NCBI GenBank assembly: GCA_020073345.1
Contig: JAIQFI010000015.1
Location: forward strand, 45,972 to 109,971
Direction of reading: 5' to 3'
DNA from: Terriglobia bacterium
GTDB taxonomy: Bacteria; Acidobacteriota; Terriglobia; Bryobacterales; Bryobacteraceae
Length of the DNA stretch: 64,000 nucleotides
A program made the position numbers and the translations under genes. Numbering within the stretch: position 1 is the first letter of the stretch; each line of letters opens with the position of its first letter. Below are positions 15,301 to 24,200 of this stretch, in pieces. The notes beneath the pieces were generated by a model, which was given only the letters and a program-made list of their open reading frames with translations, was not told the DNA's origin and searched no databases.

Positions 15301-15961
15301 GCGATTCATCCTCTACTATTCCTGGGACATCCCGACCGGCAACTTGAACCGAATCGCGAAAAAGGCCCTGGGCGGCTGGAATCTCTCGGGTGTGACCACG
15401 ATTCAGGACGGCGTTCCGTTTACCTTTGTCGACGGCGGCGCCGGCACCGCGTTCGGAACCAATGGCACGGGTCCGACGTCCGGCTTCGGACGCGCGCAAA
15501 TGTGCCCGGGCAAGACCTATGCCGATATCAAGACTCCTGGCGGCATCGAAGACCGGTTGGGAGGATTCAGCGGCGGTCCGGGTTACTTCAACGCCAGCGC
15601 ATTCTGCGCCGCTCCGGCGATTATGCCGGACGGCGTGACCGTAACGACGCAAGCCGCGTGCCCCACCTGCGCGACTCTATTCGGGAACTCGGGACCTGGC
15701 ATTCTGCTCGGGCCCGGCCAGGTAAACTTCGACGCCAACCTGCGGAAGCAGTTCAACCTTACCGAGCGTGTGAATCTCCAGTTCCGCGCCGAGTTCTTCA
15801 ATTTGCTCAATCATCCGCAATTTAGCGGACTGAGCCCGGCAGGTGGAACGGGCGGGGTTACGGGTTTCGTTCCACAGCCTCTGAACGCCGGCGCGAGCAC
15901 CATCACGTCCACCAGCGTGAACCCGCGCGTTATTCAGCTCGGGCTGAAGATCCAGTTCTGA
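12368..15961 (+). CDS. Oar-like TonB-dependent receptor with carboxypeptidase-regulatory-like domain
   Basis: ATG 12368 follows AAAGGGA and gives a signal peptide (RSRNLLRLLLAIVVAFAVG, cleavage near LLAQS); the ORF extension to 12254 is untranslated leader. Residues about 30-115 are the carboxypeptidase-regulatory-like beta-sandwich (GALTGTLTDPSGASVPNATV, YRFTLIPPGTYRVRF). A plug region follows (VSELPLANRNFTQIIGL, YGRNPGANVNVVTKSGTN, FGGVIGGPIKKDKIFIFGSY), then a large beta-barrel ending in RVIQLGLKIQF with the C-terminal phenylalanine required for outer-membrane insertion. At 1,197 residues it is typical of the acidobacterial Oar/SusC-like group. Its place between tannase genes and a divergent regulator suggests uptake of a polyphenol-derived or glycan ligand; this is inference. 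A -10-like TACAAT lies at 12267-12272. Confidence 0.9.
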   Translation: MRSRNLLRLLLAIVVAFAVGIPALLAQSAGTGALTGTLTDPSGASVPNATVTLTNAETNQVRTTTTGSDGGYRFTLIPPGTYRVRFAANGFKTSEVTTVTVSVTETPVLDRKLELGAATEQVTVEAVQETLQTATSTLGTTVSSRTVSELPLANRNFTQIIGLSAGANVGVNNATSFGKGTLDMSVNGSTPGQNNFQMDGVAVQSMAGNGSANDGGIYVGIAVPSPDAIQEFKIQTSTYDATYGRNPGANVNVVTKSGTNTWHGTGFEFFRNAQLNSNDFFYNRDTCRTTYAGQDCPKQVLNQNQFGGVIGGPIKKDKIFIFGSYQGTRQRNGVNAAGNANVSLYPIIPAGDRTTPAFVSQLIAANCQLPSFGPPGDNGVLPCSSTSVSPVALKMLQVKNADGSFYFPTHTSFGDPLSFNNPAPFSEDQYIVNADYVVNAKNTLAMRYFYSNDPRTFNFNTPIGGALPGAPNPVEYSNTNAALRLTTVVTNSFVNEARVSFQRFFSQATDQLPAGWTPQNLGITPIVPSQTQGPAISFLINGFGVGGFLEPQFSPTNQIQYSDQISWSHGRHTIRAGFELEKTQWNLDFAGLERGWLFIGSFTNLLAANNPGNIFQCLFCVSSGPPAAGGIIHAYRETNLNSFVQDDWKVSSKLTVNAGVRWEYDGTFSDKYGNLTNTWVSKLAPNSQVPTGPLGLPANFAGWVTAGNYLDHYPQPPNGVFVNTSGTGAIREHPPLSNFGPRIGFAYQAYSKLVVRGGVGMFYDRVGADRFVHGMEQGNPYSTTLDYSGGAAAPFTIQNPFPNLPLGTFVQRWANPATLTSSNLSVPFLGEVIHTPLIRQYNLNLQYEFAPSWVLETGYVGSSGINLLDYNHNINTASIASAANPVNGYTTTTVANTAFRVPYIGYAPAGLQATAFDGSSNFNSLQITVRKQFTHGFSFQAAYTWSKSLTNLLDDAANSNNATNLSQQYGPSFFNRPQRFILYYSWDIPTGNLNRIAKKALGGWNLSGVTTIQDGVPFTFVDGGAGTAFGTNGTGPTSGFGRAQMCPGKTYADIKTPGGIEDRLGGFSGGPGYFNASAFCAAPAIMPDGVTVTTQAACPTCATLFGNSGPGILLGPGQVNFDANLRKQFNLTERVNLQFRAEFFNLLNHPQFSGLSPAGGTGGVTGFVPQPLNAGASTITSTSVNPRVIQLGLKIQF

Positions 15962-16063
15962 GTAGGGCGGCACAAAGAGATTCGGCCCGTGGCGCTGGGA
16001 CTGCAGGCCCAGTCTTTCCCGCACAAATGGGCGTGGTAGTAGGCTAGTATGGAGCCGCATGCC

Positions 16064-17593
16064 ATGACCCGAATACCCGCGATAACTACGTTCCTATTGA
16101 CGATCGGCGCTTTCGGCATCGCCCCTGTTTTTGGCGCTGCTACCTGCGAAAGCCTGATGGGGCTGAAGCTGAAGAACACGACCATCACAGCGTCGGAGCC
16201 GGTCGCGGCGGGGGCTTTCACGCCACCAGGGCCAGCGGGCGGGAAGGGCAAACAAGCCGCGGCGTTCCAAAATCTGCCAGCCTTCTGCCGGGTGGCGGCC
16301 ACACTCACGCCGTCGAGCGATTCCGAAATCAAGATCGAGGTCTGGCTGCCCGAGACCGGGTGGAACGGGAACCTGCAATCGGTGGGCAACGGGGCTTGGG
16401 CCGGGACCATCAGCTATCCCGCCATGGCGACGGCTCTCACGGCGGGCTACGCGACCGCCAGCACCGATACGGGCCATACTGGCGGCAATCCGGCGACATT
16501 TGTTCCGGGACATCCGGAGAAAGTGATCGATTTTTCGTATCGTGCGGTGCACGAGATGACGGTCGCGGCGAAGGCGATCATCGCAGCGCGCTATGGGAAC
16601 GGTCCGAAATATTCTTATTGGAATGGATGTTCCACCGGCGGCCGCCAGGCGCTGACGGAAGCGCAGCGCTATGCAGCCGATTACGACGGGATCATCGCCG
16701 GAGCGGCAGCGATCTACACCACGCACCTCCAGGGCGCGCAAGTGTTTAGCGCGGCAGCGGTCCACAAAGACGAAGCCAGTTACATCCCGCCCGCCAAGTA
16801 CGCGGTTCTGCATTCCGCGGTGCTCGAAGCGTGCGATGAGCTGGATGGCGTGAAGGACGGTGTCCTTGAGAATCCCACCAAGTGCCGCTTCGATCCGCAA
16901 AAACTCTTGTGCAAAGATGCGGACGGTCCGTCGTGCCTTACTGCGCCACAGGCAGAGGCCGCGCGGCAGATCTACGCGGGACCGGCGAACTCGCGCGGGA
17001 AGTCGCTGTTTCCTGGCCTCGAACGTGGCAGCGAAACCGGCTGGGCGACGCTCTCCGGGCCGAAGCCCATGGCGCTCGCGGATGAGACTTACAAATTCCT
17101 GGTGTTTCAGGACGCCAACTGGAACTATCTGACGTTTAATGCCGAGCGCGACATGGCGGCGGGGGATAAGACGGCCGGCGCGCTGATGAACTCCATCGAT
17201 CCAAACCTGAATCCGTTGTTCAGCCGCGGCGGGAAGGTGCTGATGTACCACGGCTGGGCGGATCCTGGAATCGCTCCGCAGAACAGCGTGAACTACTACA
17301 ACAGTGTCATCGAAAAGCTGGGCAAGGCGGCGGTGTCAAACTCGATGCGCCTGTTCATGGTGCCGGGCATGGGGCATTGCGCGGGCGGCGACGGCACCAG
17401 CACGTTTAGCATGATCGACGCGATGAGCGCCTGGGTCGAGCAGGGCAAGGCGCCGGATCGTATCGAGGCGTCGCGCGTACGCGCCGGAAAAACCGACCGC
17501 ACGCGTCCGCTGTGCCCGTATCCGCAGGTGGCTGTTTACAATGGGTCGGGCAGCACCGACGAGTCGGTGAATTTTTCTTGTAAGGTTCAGTGA
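16064..17593 (+). CDS. Tannase/feruloyl esterase family alpha/beta hydrolase (exported)
   Basis: The start is taken at ATG 16064, with GGAG nine bases upstream, rather than the in-frame ATG 16049. The signal peptide is MTRIPAITTFLLTIGAFGIA with cleavage near VFGAA. All tannase/FaeB landmarks are present: CESLMGL at the mature start, GCSTGGRQ with the nucleophile at residue 190 and Cys189 before it, YHGWADPGIAP for the acid and GMGHCAGGDG for the His-Cys pair. It is closest in layout to the 9392-10927 enzyme (shared GPAGGKGK loop) and should hydrolyse aromatic esters outside the cytoplasm. It lies directly downstream of the TonB receptor and is coupled to the next gene, whose ribosome-binding site overlaps the end of this one. 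Confidence 0.9.
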   Translation: MTRIPAITTFLLTIGAFGIAPVFGAATCESLMGLKLKNTTITASEPVAAGAFTPPGPAGGKGKQAAAFQNLPAFCRVAATLTPSSDSEIKIEVWLPETGWNGNLQSVGNGAWAGTISYPAMATALTAGYATASTDTGHTGGNPATFVPGHPEKVIDFSYRAVHEMTVAAKAIIAARYGNGPKYSYWNGCSTGGRQALTEAQRYAADYDGIIAGAAAIYTTHLQGAQVFSAAAVHKDEASYIPPAKYAVLHSAVLEACDELDGVKDGVLENPTKCRFDPQKLLCKDADGPSCLTAPQAEAARQIYAGPANSRGKSLFPGLERGSETGWATLSGPKPMALADETYKFLVFQDANWNYLTFNAERDMAAGDKTAGALMNSIDPNLNPLFSRGGKVLMYHGWADPGIAPQNSVNYYNSVIEKLGKAAVSNSMRLFMVPGMGHCAGGDGTSTFSMIDAMSAWVEQGKAPDRIEASRVRAGKTDRTRPLCPYPQVAVYNGSGSTDESVNFSCKVQ

Positions 17594-17604
17594 AGAGGAG
17601 CAAT

Positions 17605-19299
17605 ATGGGCAGGATTCTGATCGTCTTCGTGTTAGCGCTTGTTCCCGCGTTTGCCCAGATCGATTTGTCGGGCGAGTGGAATCCCGTGTTCCATGAGGAT
17701 CAGCCGGAACGTATTCCGGGGCCGGAGATCGGCGACTATCTGGGGCTTCCGATCACCGACGCGGCTCGCCTGCGCGCCGAAGCCTGGGACGCGGAGATCC
17801 TCACGCTGCCCGAGCACCAGTGCAAGCCGCATCCTTCCGACTATGGGCCGCGCGGACCGTTCAATCTGCGGATCTGGAAGGAAGTCGATACGGCCACGCA
17901 GCAGATTATCGCCTGGCATACGCACGGCTCCTGGCAGGCTCCCGAGCGAACCATCTACATGGATGGCCGGCCGCATCCGCCGGAATATGCGGCGCACACC
18001 TGGCAGGGATTCTCGACGGGCAAATGGGACGGCGACATTCTCACCATCACCACCACGCATCTCAAGATCGGCTGGATTCGACGGAACGGCATCCCGCGCA
18101 GCGACCGGGCTACTCTGACTGAACATTGGATCCGGCACGGCGACCACCTGACGTGGGTCAGCATCGTCAACGATCCGGTGTATCTGACCGAGCCGTTCAT
18201 CCGATCGACGGACTTCGAGTTCGATCCACACCAGCGGATCGATCCGTATCCGTGCGAATCCGTAACCGAGGTTCCGAGGCCAAAAGGCGAGGTGCCGAAT
18301 TTTCTCCCAGGGACGAATCCTTATCTAAGCGAGTTCGCCATGAAGCACGCGCTCCCGGAGAAGGCTACTCGCGGGGGCGCGGAGACGATGTATCCCCACG
18401 GCGGGGCGCCCGCTGTTGTGAATCGGCCGGTTCAGGTGCCGAGCCTGATGGACGACGGTGAAATCCACACTCTGCAGGTCCAGGGCGACGTCTACATGCT
18501 GGTCGGAGGCGGTGGAAACACGACCGTGCAGGTGGGCAAGGACGGCGTGCTGGTGGTGGATACGAAGCTGGCAGCGCAGGCCGACAAACTCATCGCGGCC
18601 ATCCGTAAGATTTCCGACAAGCCAATCCGGTATGTAATCAACACCAGCGCCGATGCGGATCAGACCGGCGGGAACGAAAAGGTGGCGGACGCGGGCCGCA
18701 CCATCACGGGCGGCAACGTCGCGGGGTTTAACGCCGACTTCCCCGCGACCATCATCGCGCACGAAAAGGTGGCTGCTCGCATGCGCGAGGCTGGCGCGCC
18801 TCCCGCGGGCTGGCCGATGGATACCTACTTCACCGACGGCAAGGACGTATTCGTGAACGGCGAGGCAGCCCAGGTTCTTCATCAGCCGGCTGCGCACAGC
18901 GACGGCGACAGCCTGGTGTTCTTCCGCCGGTCGGACGTGGTGAGCACCGGCGATATCTTCGTTCCCGACCGCTACCCGGTGATCGACGTCGCCAAGGGCG
19001 GCAGCATCAACGGCGTGGTGGCCGCGATCAATCGCATCCTGGACATCACGGTTCCCGCGGATAAGGAAGAGGGCGGCACGATGGTGATCCCCGGTCGTGG
19101 GCGGCTGTGCGACGAGGCCGACGTGGTGGAGTATCGCGACATGCTGACCATCGTCCGCGGCCGGATCGAGGACTTGGTCAAGAAGGGCCAGACGCTGGAG
19201 CAAGTGAAGGCGGCAAAACCCACGCAGGACTACGATCCGCTGTACGGGCCGTCGGATGCGTTCGTGGAGGCGGCCTACCGGAGCCTGGCGAAGAAGTGA
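17605..19299 (+). CDS. Fusion of secreted unknown domain with degenerate metallo-beta-lactamase-like domain
   Basis: ATG 17605 is preferred over GTG 17590 because AGAGGAG lies just before it and the signal peptide then begins cleanly (GRILIVFVLALVPAFAQ). Residues about 20-215 are a divergent copy of the module in the 3246-4957 pair (HQCKPHPSDYGPRGPFNLRI, YMDGRPHPPEYAAHTWQGFS, GKWDGDILTI, ATLTEHWIRHGDHL). Residues about 283-564 have the metallo-beta-lactamase fold layout: VYMLVGGGGNTTVQVGKDGV, LVVDTKLAAQADKLI, IRYVINTSADADQTGGNE. The metal motif H-x-H-x-D-H is replaced by S-A-D-A-D-Q (residues 348-353) and the final PGHG by PGRG (Arg499). Only His431 and Asp450 of the ligand set remain. It is probably a non-hydrolytic, exported binding protein, co-transcribed with the tannase before it. 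Confidence 0.75.
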   Translation: MGRILIVFVLALVPAFAQIDLSGEWNPVFHEDQPERIPGPEIGDYLGLPITDAARLRAEAWDAEILTLPEHQCKPHPSDYGPRGPFNLRIWKEVDTATQQIIAWHTHGSWQAPERTIYMDGRPHPPEYAAHTWQGFSTGKWDGDILTITTTHLKIGWIRRNGIPRSDRATLTEHWIRHGDHLTWVSIVNDPVYLTEPFIRSTDFEFDPHQRIDPYPCESVTEVPRPKGEVPNFLPGTNPYLSEFAMKHALPEKATRGGAETMYPHGGAPAVVNRPVQVPSLMDDGEIHTLQVQGDVYMLVGGGGNTTVQVGKDGVLVVDTKLAAQADKLIAAIRKISDKPIRYVINTSADADQTGGNEKVADAGRTITGGNVAGFNADFPATIIAHEKVAARMREAGAPPAGWPMDTYFTDGKDVFVNGEAAQVLHQPAAHSDGDSLVFFRRSDVVSTGDIFVPDRYPVIDVAKGGSINGVVAAINRILDITVPADKEEGGTMVIPGRGRLCDEADVVEYRDMLTIVRGRIEDLVKKGQTLEQVKAAKPTQDYDPLYGPSDAFVEAAYRSLAKK

Positions 19300-19325
19300 T
19301 CCTCGTTTGGCCGTGGGATTGGCGA

Positions 19326-19331
19326 TATAGT
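19326..19331 (+). promoter_or_regulatory. Putative -10 element, leaderless start of the 19339 gene
   Basis: TATAGT ends seven bases before ATG 19339, so transcription would begin at or next to the start codon. No ribosome-binding site is visible between the two. Read by eye, with no good -35. Confidence 0.3.
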
Positions 19332-19338
19332 GTAATTC

Positions 19339-20244
19339 ATGCTTTCTCGACGAACAATGCTTCTCGCACCCCTGGCGGCCCCCCTGATTGACGTGATGCC
19401 CGCGGCAGGCGCACCCGGCAAGATGGTTCTGAGCATCCACCAGACCACTTCGCAACGCGCGGGATACCGCAAGATTCTAGAAGGCTGGGCCAAGGCCGGC
19501 ATCAAGTATGTCGAGATCACCGACCGCGTGCTGGACGACTTCCTGAAGACCGACAGCATGGCGGCCGCCAAGAGCGTGATCACCGATAACGGGCTGACGA
19601 TGGTTTCTGGCGCCTCCGTGCTCCAGGATTTCTGGAACAAGAATGCGGGTTTCGCCGCGCAGATGGAAATTTGGAAGAAGCGCTGCGAGCAGTTTGCGTC
19701 GCTCGGGTCGACCAAGATTTATTGCCCAAGCACGACGAACCGGATGGTCAAGGAAGAGGACTACAAAACGGTGCCGGACGCGATCCGCGAAGCCGGCGAC
19801 GTGGCCAAGCAGTACAACCTGACCGGCATGATCGAGTTCGCGCGCAGCTCGACGCTGATCGCCACGCTGAGTACGTCACTCAAGTTGATCCGGGAAGCGG
19901 GGCATCCCAACGTCCACCCGATGCTGGATTGTTATCACTTCTGGTCGGGGATGGGCAAGTTCGAGGATCTGGATATGCTCAAGCCCGGCGAACTCGCCCA
20001 CGTGCATTTCCAGGACACGCCGGATATTCCTCGCGAACTGTTTGGGCAGACTACGCGTTTGATTCCGGGCGACGGCGTCACTCCTCTGGTCCGCATTCTG
20101 AAGAAGCTCGCCGAAAAAGGCTATGACGGCGCGCTGTCTGTCGAGCTGTTCATCCCCGAGCTGCAGGCGGGCGATCCGCAAGAGGTCGCGACGCAGATCC
20201 GTACCAAGTGTGAAAAAGTGATGCGGGAGGCCAATGTTCTTTAA
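19339..20244 (+). CDS. Exported sugar phosphate isomerase/epimerase-like TIM-barrel protein
   Basis: The N-terminus (MLSRRTMLLAPLAAPLIDVM) has a twin-arginine and hydrophobic stretch like a Tat signal. Residues about 30-295 fit the AP-endonuclease-2 / xylose-isomerase-like TIM barrel, in the hydroxypyruvate-isomerase-like subgroup: GWAKAGIKYVEIT, NGLTMVSGAS, GSTKIYCPST, TGMIEFARSS, HPMLDCYHFWSG, LKPGELAHVHFQDT, GDGVTPLVRILKKLAEKGY and GALSVELF. Candidate metal ligands are the Glu in MIEFAR, the Asp/His in LDCYHFW, the His pair in HVHFQD and the Glu in SVELF. The reaction is likely an isomerisation or epimerisation of a keto-sugar or hydroxy-keto acid; the substrate is unknown. The next gene overlaps it by 11 bases. 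Confidence 0.8.
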   Translation: MLSRRTMLLAPLAAPLIDVMPAAGAPGKMVLSIHQTTSQRAGYRKILEGWAKAGIKYVEITDRVLDDFLKTDSMAAAKSVITDNGLTMVSGASVLQDFWNKNAGFAAQMEIWKKRCEQFASLGSTKIYCPSTTNRMVKEEDYKTVPDAIREAGDVAKQYNLTGMIEFARSSTLIATLSTSLKLIREAGHPNVHPMLDCYHFWSGMGKFEDLDMLKPGELAHVHFQDTPDIPRELFGQTTRLIPGDGVTPLVRILKKLAEKGYDGALSVELFIPELQAGDPQEVATQIRTKCEKVMREANVL

Positions 20245-21202
20245 CAGAGCTCTACAACTGCTCCTGTTTGGGATGGTTAGCGCCCCTTTATTCGCTGCCG
20301 CGAACGACTGCGACCGAGCCTGTCTCAAAACGACTCTCGATCAATACCTGGCCGCCGTCATCAAGCACGATCCTGCGGCGACTCCGCTGTTTGTGGGGTT
20401 TAGGCAGACCGAAAACTCGGTCGTTGTGCGGCCCGGCACGGGAGTCTGGAAGTCGGTCACCGGGCTGGGGAAAGTGCAGCGCCGTTACCTGGATCCCGTC
20501 AGCGGTCAGGCTGGCTACTTCGGCACGGTGGAAGAAGGCAGTAAACTCGCGATCGTTACTGTGCGGGTAAAAGTCGAGAACCGCAAAATCACGGAAGCGG
20601 AATGGCTCATGGCGCGCGATGGCGATCCGGGACTCAATGGGCCAGCGACCGCGACGCAGCGTGCGGGTAATTTCTTCGAGCCGGAGAATCTTGCGGCGAA
20701 TCCGCCTCCGGAGCGGACGGTGCCGAAAGCCGAAAGGCTGTCTCGTGAGGCGCTGGTCGCCATCACCAATAGCTATTTCGACGGACTCACGACGCGCGAT
20801 GGGTCCGTCATCATCGCGCATCCCGGATGCACGCGCCTGGAGAACGGCAACACCGTGACAGGCCGCGCAGGACGCGGCGGCGGTAAGGGACAAGAGGCGG
20901 TGAGCGACTGTACCTCGGGCTTGACGAATTTTAGCGCTATGGTCGCGGCCCGGCGGTATCCGGTGGTGGATGAGGAGGCGCAGGCGGTAATGGCGATCGG
21001 CGTGTTTGTCCGGCGCCCTGGTGTGAGCACGCGAAGAAACGTGTTCAGCGAGTGGTTTTTCATAGATAACGCCAAGATCCGCACGATTTATTCGGCGATG
21101 TTCTACCCGCCCCCGGAAGCGTTTGTACCGAATTGGCCGCCTTACGAAGGGAACTGGCCGCTACCGGCTTCATTCGCACAACCGGCGCAATCAAAACAAT
21201 AG
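20234..21202 (+). CDS. Exported protein with two tandem NTF2/SnoaL-like domains
   Basis: The start lies inside the end of the preceding gene (11-base overlap). The signal peptide is FFNRALQLLLFGMVSAPLFA. Two NTF2-like cone domains follow: residues about 24-130 (CDRACLKTTLDQYLAAVIKH, DPAATPLF, TENSVVVRPGTGVWKSVTG) and about 170-300 (LSREALVAITNSYFDGLTTR, FSEWFFIDNAKIRTIYSAMF). It is a paralogue of the 24558-25577 product, with which it shares the CxRACLxxxxDQYLAA opening and the YP-P-G/PP endings. NTF2-like domains bind small hydrophobic or carbohydrate ligands; no catalytic residue can be assigned. Its 3' end overlaps the convergent TonB receptor by 12 bases. Confidence 0.75.
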   Translation: MFFNRALQLLLFGMVSAPLFAAANDCDRACLKTTLDQYLAAVIKHDPAATPLFVGFRQTENSVVVRPGTGVWKSVTGLGKVQRRYLDPVSGQAGYFGTVEEGSKLAIVTVRVKVENRKITEAEWLMARDGDPGLNGPATATQRAGNFFEPENLAANPPPERTVPKAERLSREALVAITNSYFDGLTTRDGSVIIAHPGCTRLENGNTVTGRAGRGGGKGQEAVSDCTSGLTNFSAMVAARRYPVVDEEAQAVMAIGVFVRRPGVSTRRNVFSEWFFIDNAKIRTIYSAMFYPPPEAFVPNWPPYEGNWPLPASFAQPAQSKQ

Positions 21203-24200
21203 TCTCAAGGCAAACTGGAGCTGGCGGGAATCCTGCGCGCTCGAGATGCGGCCGAAGTTGGGCGTGAACGCAGTCCGGTTGGGGATATTGAAATTCGGGT
21301 GGTTGAGCAGGTTGTAGGCCTCGGCGCGGAACTGCAGGCGGAGCGGCTCTTTCAGCACGATGTCCTTCTGCAGCGAGAAATCGAATTCCTCCAGGCCCGG
21401 GCCGGTCACAGCATTGCGAGGCGCGTTGCCAAAACTGTAAAGCGCGGGCAAGGAGAACACCGCGGTGTCGAACCACTGCTCCGGTGTATGCGGACCGCTG
21501 TTCGGATCTGCTGAAATGTTGGGGCGCTGGGCGGGCCCGGTGCCGATATTAGCCTGATCGCTCGATATGTTGACGGTGAACGGCGCGCCCGATTGCGCCG
21601 TGAAGTAGCCTCCCGCCTGCCATTGTCCCAGTACGGCCTCTGCCCATCGCACTTTCATTGGAGCAGGGATTTGGTACACCAGGCTGACTACCGCGCGATG
21701 CCGGTGATCGAAACTGGAGGACGCCTTCTCCGCGGTCCTGTCGTACACATTCTGCGGAAGATTCGCTTCGTTGAGCGTGGCCCCGGGATCGGATGCATCG
21801 TCGATGGAGTGAGACCACGTCCAGTTCGCGTCAAAGGTCAGCCCCCGGTTGAGGCGCCGTTTGATGCCGAGAGCAAACGCGTGATAGGTCGCCCATCCAT
21901 CCCAGCGAATCGTGTTGAACTGGCTCAACTGAGGAATCGGGCGGCGCGAGCCAATGTTGCCGGGGCCGGGTTCGGGCACGTTGAGCACCGTAGAGCTGTC
22001 GGCGTGCACGGTGCGCGAGCCGATGTAGGCGAGCGACAGAACTGTGCTGCGCCCGAGTTCGCGCTCCAGGTTGAGGTTCCAGACTTCGTTGTACTCGATC
22101 TGGAAATCGTGATTCAGGTTATTGCCACCCACCGTGCCCAGACTGGTGGTGGCCAGCGCATTTTGGATTTGGAAGCTGGGCGGCGCGGCGGCATTCGAAC
22201 TCACCGTCTTGGTGACGAAGAACGGCAGATTCTGAGCGAAGGCCGTCACGATGCTGTAGGCAGCCTGGTTGGGATAAATCCCGAAGCCTCCGCGCAGAAC
22301 GGTGTTCGGATGTCCCGGCAGCGTCCAGGCAAACCCGCCGCGCGGAGCCAGGCGGAGAGGTCTGGATGCCAGCAGGCTGGTATTCCAACCCGCCACGGCG
22401 GATGTTACGTAGGGAATGGGCAGAAACGGCAGCAAAGCGTTGGCCGCCGGGGAAATTTTTCCCGAGGCGTCGCTCGCGATGACGAAACGGCCGCCCGGCA
22501 CCGAGGGGTCGATTGTAGCCATCTGATTGTTGGCGTCCGTCATGTTCTGGTTGTACTCGTAACGAAGGCCGACATCGAGTTTCAGATTGCGCGCGACCTG
22601 CCAATTGTCCTGAACATAGAAATGCCCCCAATTGGCGTTGGCGTCCATGGCGGCGCGTCCCAGGCCCACTTGCGCGGTAGTCGGATCCCCCAACAGGAAG
22701 TCGGCGAACGCATTCCCATCCCCGAGCCCCGGCGCCGACGAAGTGAATCTTGGCGTGAACGAGAAGTTTCCCCGGGCTCCGTTCGGATTCACTGGCTGCA
22801 AATCATAGTGCATGAGGTACGCGCCGAACTTGATGTTGTGCGCCCTCCAGTGGAGGTTGACGTTGTCGAAGAATTCGAAATCGCGGTTGTTACGAAAGGT
22901 AAAAAGCGCCGGATCTCCCATGGTGGTGAACTGTCCGCCGAAGGATACTTGCGGAAAGCCAGTGTCCAGCGGGTTCGCCGTCACGCCTTCCAGGCCCGCA
23001 TTTGCGGCGAACTGGTTTCCGGCATTCGGGCTGGTCTGTCCGCCAGCCACAGTTAGAAATGCGAATCGCACTTCGTTCAGGAACTCCGGGGAGAAGACGC
23101 GGGTCCAGCCGGCCACACCGTTCAAGGTGTGGGTGCTCAGACCGCGGCCGAATCCGGGCAACAGGTTCTCCTGCAATACTCCCGATCCAAACGGGTCGAC
23201 TTGGCGCGCATCGAACAGCGAAAAGCGTGCGTAAGCCGTATCACTCATGGAAAACTGGTGATCCAGCCTCGCGCTGAAATTATTGCTGTTGGCTCGCTGC
23301 CTCTCCGAAGCGAGAAGGTTTTGGGCGATTCCGGTGAGGTTTGCCCGCGGAATGCTAGCCAGTAAAGCCGTTGATACGGGGTCCAGGTTCTGAACCGGAA
23401 TGCGGTTGCCCGGAAACGGCTGACGCGAATTCCCGGAGGAATTGTTCGGATCATAGACCTGCGGCAATCCACTGAAGTCGCCGATCCGCATCGCGTCCGT
23501 AGGGACCGAGAACGTGCTGGTGAGCGACTTGCGTACTCGCTGGCCTTCATAGTCGGAGAAAAAGAAGGTTCGATTCTTGATTACCGGTCCTCCCACGCTT
23601 CCGCCGAACTGATTCTGGCGGAAAGGAGGGATCGGCGCAGTGGGCGAATCGAAAAAATTCTTCGCGTCGAAAACGTCGTTGCGCACGAACTCGAACAGGC
23701 TGCCGTGAAGCTCATTCGACCCCGACTTGGTGACGACGTTGATCACCGCTCCGGACTTGCCTCCGAACTCGGGAGCGTAGGAAGTTTTCTGGATGTTGAA
23801 TTCGCTGATGGCGTCGATGGAAGGCGCGACCACCATGTTGTTGAAGTGCTCGTCGGTCACCGTCGCGCCGTCGATCAGATACAGGTTGTGACCGCTGCGC
23901 TGTCCCAGGACGTTCACGAGTGTCCCGGCCTGTTGCATGGCGTCGCCGCGAGTTCCGCCGGGTGGCCGCACGACGCCCTGGCTCAACATCGCCAGATCCA
24001 GAAACTGCCTGCTCTTCAAGGGCAGGTTGACGATCTGCCTGTTCTGGATCACGTCCTTGATCTCGGCGGATTCCGGCTGGACGTCACCGGCATTCGCCTC
24101 CACTACGACCGTTTCATTGGCATGGCCGATCTGGACGGTGAAGTCATGGCGGAGTGACTCGCCGACATGCACCTCGACGTTCGATAAGACGGACTGCTTG

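Noticed and set aside
18325..19455. 376-codon minus-strand ORF
   Set aside because: It is antisense to the metallo-beta-lactamase-like domain and has a His/Arg/Asp-rich composition typical of the opposite strand of GC-rich genes.
21593..23056. 487-codon plus-strand ORF
   Set aside because: It lies wholly antisense to the TonB receptor at 21191-24451, which has clear domain motifs. The translation is Arg/Val/Gly-rich without any family pattern, as expected of a GC-rich shadow frame.
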